Shown here: piece after piece, positions 36,708 to 40,053 of the stretch | Position numbering within the stretch: position 1 is the stretch's first letter | How the letters are laid out: each line of letters starts with the position of its first letter | Source of the DNA: a virus | Direction: 5' to 3' (one strand) | Virus record (IMG/VR): IMGVR_UViG_3300037156_000070 | Location: 1 to 40,053 of that record | DNA length: 40,053 bases | Notes under the pieces: model-generated | The model's database searches: none | Told to the model about the DNA's origin: nothing | What the model saw: the letters and a program-made list of their open reading frames with translations, nothing else | Made by a program: the position numbers and the translations under genes

Positions 36708-37538
36708 ATGGCTAAAGAGACACAAGGCGTCGATCCTAATTACGGTAGAACACTTCAGGGAATGGATCTTTCTACTGGTAAACTCCCGACTAATGTATAT
36801 GTTGATGAGTCAACACATAGGCTAATGGTTAATGCCGTTATCTCAGGTGGTGCCGCAAGTGATGGCGCAATCGTTGATGGTGCCGGATCTGGCAATAAAG
36901 CCGGTGTAATTCAGTCAGTTACGACTCCTGGCATCTATGGTGTCGTTATTGTTAATGCCGATGGATCTGCAGTTGGTGGTGGTGGCGGTGGTGGCGGAAC
37001 TCAGTATGTTGATGGAGTAGCACAACCAACTCATCCAACCGGTAATGCATTAGTTTATGGTAATGGCGCAAACATGACGGCCGTATCATCTACAACTCCT
37101 TTACCTGTAAGCGGAACATTCTGGCAAACAACTCAACCGGTATCAATAGCAACTATGCCAAGTACTCCTGTTACGGGTACCTTCTGGCAGGCCACACAAC
37201 CAGTTAGTGGCACAGTTACGTCCAATATCTCTGGCTCAATAAGCAACACTTCATTCAATGCGACAACACCATTAACAACTCAAACGATAGGCCAGACAAC
37301 ATCTAACACCACGCAAGTTCAACTTACGGCATCTTCAATCGTACCTAGTAATGGTGTAACTATTCAGGCATTATCTACTAATACTGCTAGTATATTTGTA
37401 GGTATAACAGGAGTACTAACTACTACAGGATTTGAACTTCAGGCTGGACAACAGATGCAATTTGCACCAACTAACGCTAACTTAATGTATATAATAGGAG
37501 CTAATGCAACCGATAAAGTTTGCTACTTAATATCATGA
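36708..37538 (+). CDS. Repeat-containing tail or head structural protein
   Basis: This 276-residue protein has a charged N-terminus with MAKETQGVDPNYGRTLQGMD. A run of eight Gly appears near 90-97, and then tandem SGTFWQTTQPVS-like repeats (two copies at about 130-160) of a type found in many phage structural proteins. The C-terminal beta region ends ANATDKVCYLIS. AAGG is the only ribosome site. It overlaps the fibre start (ATGA at 37535). A surface or tail-associated role is inferred. Confidence 0.6.
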   Translation: MAKETQGVDPNYGRTLQGMDLSTGKLPTNVYVDESTHRLMVNAVISGGAASDGAIVDGAGSGNKAGVIQSVTTPGIYGVVIVNADGSAVGGGGGGGGTQYVDGVAQPTHPTGNALVYGNGANMTAVSSTTPLPVSGTFWQTTQPVSIATMPSTPVTGTFWQATQPVSGTVTSNISGSISNTSFNATTPLTTQTIGQTTSNTTQVQLTASSIVPSNGVTIQALSTNTASIFVGITGVLTTTGFELQAGQQMQFAPTNANLMYIIGANATDKVCYLIS

Positions 37539-39928
37539 AATTAAACGGAACATCAGTTAAAACTAGGGCAACTACTCAAACAGTTACAGATAACTCTACA
37601 CTCCTAGCTACAGATGCCTTTGTTCAAAACGTGGCTGAAACTTCACAGATCAGCACTCTTACAGTTATAGGGCACTCTTGGACAGCTTTAGCTAATGCTG
37701 ATGGTGCTGGAACTCCTATGTTTGACCAACAGAACATGATACCTCGTTTAATGGGATTACTTAATATTCATTCAGACAATCTTAATCATTTAGGTACAGG
37801 TGCTAGTTATCTAACTAAGACTCAAGCTGTATTTGGTGGTAGAAATACTGGTTGGGGTGGAGTGCTTCAGTTTATTGTTCCTTATTCTAACCAGAACGTA
37901 GCAGACCAAAATATACTCAATATTACCGTACCTGTTCCACAGCCATCAGCTTTTGTTATAGTCCATGGCGTAAATGACATAGGGTTATTACAAACTAATA
38001 CTACGGCCTTTAACTTTGGTCTTATACTATCATCTTATCAAAATGCTTTAAGGGCGATTCTGTCTAGAATTAGGGCAGGGGCATTATATGGTTCGTACTA
38101 CTCAAATGGTAACGCTGCAACTATAGCTTGGGATAGTACGATAACTACCTCTGGCTTTACGTCTACCGCCCAACAAGCAGCCAATACAGGTGTAGCTATC
38201 TATAGAAGTTCAACTAATGCTCAGACTCTAACATATACAATACCAGCTAACTTCACTGGTGGAACTATTGCTATGCAATTCTTGGGCAATACAAATGCTT
38301 GGTCGCTCTGTAATACAGTTATGAACAATACGGATGTATCTACGGTAGTGGCTTTGACGTTTACGACAGGTACTCCTTACATAGCCTTTGCCAACGGTGA
38401 TGTAATCGCTTGGTATAACAATGGTGTTGACTCAGGAGAACGTGGTCTAATAACAGCAGGTGGTGGCACAGCTTCAATCACAGTTACTAGAGGCTTCAAT
38501 TCTACCGCTAAAACGACACACGCAGTCAATGATGAAATAGTAAAAGCTAGCCCAATCAGCGTTACTTTCTCAACAAGTGGAGCAAATGCTAACATTTCAG
38601 GAACACTAGCATTAGGTGCTAAAGGTACACCAACATCTTTAGGTGGTACATGGAACGAACGAGTACCAATAGTCAAAAGGTTTGTTTGTACCGCAGCAGA
38701 TGCAGGAAAAACTATAGTCGCTACAGTAAACGCAGTAGCTAGTGATACAGCTACAGTTGACTTTGATTCAGTATGGATAGAAGCCTTTGACCCACAACCA
38801 GTGGTAGTAGCTAACCTACCTAGATACGCTTATTCAATTAATAATTATGTAACAGAAACTCAAATGGGTGCTTTCAATACAGGTAACGCAAGTGTAGTAG
38901 CTGAGTTTGACGGAGCTATCCAGATAGCCGATCTTGATACAACTATCCATGATAGGGGGGGAACACTCCCATCTGATATATTAATAGGGGCAACTTCATT
39001 TAACGTAACCGCCTCTAACGCTAGCATACTAGCAACTCTCCCACAAAATACTACATTTTGTATCGAAGCTGAACGAATATTAGTCGGTACGATTACTAAT
39101 AATGGCGGTGGTTCATTTACCTTTTCAAATGTTACTAGAGGTTATGATGGTACGGCAGCAGCAGCACATACATCAGGGAAGTTAGTATCAGACGGTATAT
39201 GGTTCCATACTGATTGTTTACACTTTAATGGCTATGGCATGAATGTTGCAGCTAATCTAATGTACAATGCTTTTAAAGCATATCAGGGACAAACTAATTA
39301 TTCTCTTTCAACGGGTGCAGGAAACTTTAGTGATGACAGACGTTCACCATTTCTAGGGTTAGCTAATAATAGTTATACCTCCTTTGCTCAAATAACTAAC
39401 CTTGCTAATGCAGCAGGAGTTTTAAATACACAGTATTTCTATCCTATATATATTCCAGAAACATGTATTATTACCCAAGTAGGGTGTGTTATTACAACAG
39501 TGGGTGTTACATCGACTGTTTGTAGGTTTGGGCTTTACGACTTAGATGCAGCTAGACGAGCACCAGCAACATTATGGCAAGACTTTGGAACTGTAAATAC
39601 CGTATCAAGTGGAACTGGTTATGTACCAGTAAATACTTATAAACTAGTTAGACCAGGTTGGTATTACATATCTTCTTGCGAACAGGGGACAGGCACAGCT
39701 TCAATTAAACGTGGTATAAACACAGCAGCAGCAATACAGGGTTCAGCAAGTGTACCTATAGGTTCACTAAATGCACCAGTAGCAGCAGCATTTCCAGTTA
39801 TAGGTTTTACACAGGCATCAGTAACAGGGGCATTTGCAACTTCAGTTGGTACATTGGTAGAAGTTGGTTCAGCTACAGCTATTATGCCTACAGTATGGCT
39901 AAAAGTGTTGGCTAGAACTTGGGCTTAA
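37535..39928 (+). CDS. Tail fibre with SGNH/GDSL hydrolase domain
   Basis: The ATG at 37535 overlaps the preceding stop (ATGA) and is preferred to a TTG at 37520. The 797-residue product has the SGNH blocks in order. Block I is VIGHSWT (catalytic S48, GHSW instead of GDS), block III is VHGVNDIGL (G145, N147, D148) and block V is DCLHFNGYGM (D560, H563). Two beta insertions lie between blocks III and V, and a C-terminal beta domain (about 605-797, including FYPIYIPETCIITQVGC) may bind sugar. Members of the fold remove acyl groups, so it probably deacylates host surface polysaccharide during attachment. The gene re-enters at bases 1-123. Confidence 0.85.
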   Translation: MKLNGTSVKTRATTQTVTDNSTLLATDAFVQNVAETSQISTLTVIGHSWTALANADGAGTPMFDQQNMIPRLMGLLNIHSDNLNHLGTGASYLTKTQAVFGGRNTGWGGVLQFIVPYSNQNVADQNILNITVPVPQPSAFVIVHGVNDIGLLQTNTTAFNFGLILSSYQNALRAILSRIRAGALYGSYYSNGNAATIAWDSTITTSGFTSTAQQAANTGVAIYRSSTNAQTLTYTIPANFTGGTIAMQFLGNTNAWSLCNTVMNNTDVSTVVALTFTTGTPYIAFANGDVIAWYNNGVDSGERGLITAGGGTASITVTRGFNSTAKTTHAVNDEIVKASPISVTFSTSGANANISGTLALGAKGTPTSLGGTWNERVPIVKRFVCTAADAGKTIVATVNAVASDTATVDFDSVWIEAFDPQPVVVANLPRYAYSINNYVTETQMGAFNTGNASVVAEFDGAIQIADLDTTIHDRGGTLPSDILIGATSFNVTASNASILATLPQNTTFCIEAERILVGTITNNGGGSFTFSNVTRGYDGTAAAAHTSGKLVSDGIWFHTDCLHFNGYGMNVAANLMYNAFKAYQGQTNYSLSTGAGNFSDDRRSPFLGLANNSYTSFAQITNLANAAGVLNTQYFYPIYIPETCIITQVGCVITTVGVTSTVCRFGLYDLDAARRAPATLWQDFGTVNTVSSGTGYVPVNTYKLVRPGWYYISSCEQGTGTASIKRGINTAAAIQGSASVPIGSLNAPVAAAFPVIGFTQASVTGAFATSVGTLVEVGSATAIMPTVWLKVLARTWA

Positions 39929-39930
39929 TA

Positions 39931-39979
39931 TGTTATAATTTAATTAATAGCTCAGACGGCTCAGACCTCTGAGTTTTTT
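39931..39979 (+). promoter_or_regulatory. Right-end copy of the promoter-hairpin (member 1)
   Basis: TG-T-TATAAT (39931-39939), stem CTCAGA (39951-39956) with TCTGAG (39968-39973) and six T (39974-39979). It differs from the left copy only at neutral positions. Confidence 0.7.
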
Positions 39980-39995
39980 ATTTTAAAAGGATCAT

Positions 39996-40053
39996 ATGCC
40001 AAAGACACGACAAAGCCTACTAACCAAAAACTGCATAGACTGTTCTAATCCTA
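39996..40053 (+). CDS. 5' end of the HNH/NUMOD3 gene (partial, right-end copy)
   Basis: The ATG and first 19 codons of the HNH gene at 191-772 are repeated here and cut by the window end. This is the same gene across the terminal overlap. Confidence 0.85.
   Translation, partial: MPKTRQSLLTKNCIDCSNP

Larger units (their letters stand above)
39806..40053. repeat. Right copy of the 248-bp terminal overlap
   Basis: Matches 1-248 apart from three substitutions at 39933, 39944 and 39962. All three are in the spacer, the TGn middle base and the hairpin loop, so the promoter hexamer and the hairpin stem are unchanged. Confidence 0.9.

Overview
This window is an essentially complete genome of a tailed double-stranded DNA phage. 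The first 248 bases recur at the right end (39806-40053) with three substitutions, so the unit is about 39.8 kb and is probably circularly permuted or terminally redundant. By eye the base composition is AT-rich (roughly 40% GC). Translation uses the standard code, with AGGAG-type ribosome sites and many ATGA or TAATG overlaps. An adaptor, a nozzle-like protein and a fibre are present, but no tape measure, tube or sheath protein is recognisable, so a short-tailed (podovirus-like) virion is inferred. The host cannot be named. A GH25-type lysin, extended -10 promoters (TGnTATAAT) and low GC would suit a Gram-positive-like or other monoderm host, but this is weak.

Layout. 1-15982 (+): an HNH gene, tail and fibre genes, a coiled-coil protein, a 2196-residue polyvalent protein that is probably injected with the DNA, then a lysis cassette (membrane/coiled-coil protein, GH25 lysin, holin). 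16004-16087 (+): a probable small RNA between converging gene blocks. 16086-20619 (-): an early operon of tightly overlapping small genes that includes a RecT-like annealing protein, a YqaJ/lambda-type exonuclease, a NinB-like protein, a winged-helix protein and an HNH/zinc protein. 20650-21244: divergent promoters, a small hairpin RNA, tRNA-Gln(UUG) and a long structured leader. 21245-25857 (+): small membrane and zinc proteins, a secreted lytic-transglycosylase-like enzyme, and a phage-encoded GroES/GroEL pair. 25935-39928 (+): terminase small and large subunits, portal, scaffold, major capsid protein, decoration proteins, a second HNH insertion, virion coiled-coil and repeat proteins, and a tail-fibre SGNH hydrolase that continues across the window ends.

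How the parts fit. The early leftward operon supplies recombination functions. No DNA polymerase, helicase, primase, integrase or repressor was recognised, so replication probably relies on the host and on RecT/exonuclease recombination. The chaperonin pair may help fold virion proteins.

The most unusual layer is RNA. At least five transcription starts carry a TGnTATAAT promoter followed within about 15 nt by a leader sharing a GCYCA..ACGGC core, usually closed into a terminator-like hairpin. One small RNA between the divergent operons exposes a loop perfectly complementary, over 12 nt, to the ribosome site and start codon of the first rightward gene; nine of those bases also match the sites of two other genes. 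The GroES leader carries two interlocked inverted repeats that could act as a switch. These structures were read by eye and not folded computationally.
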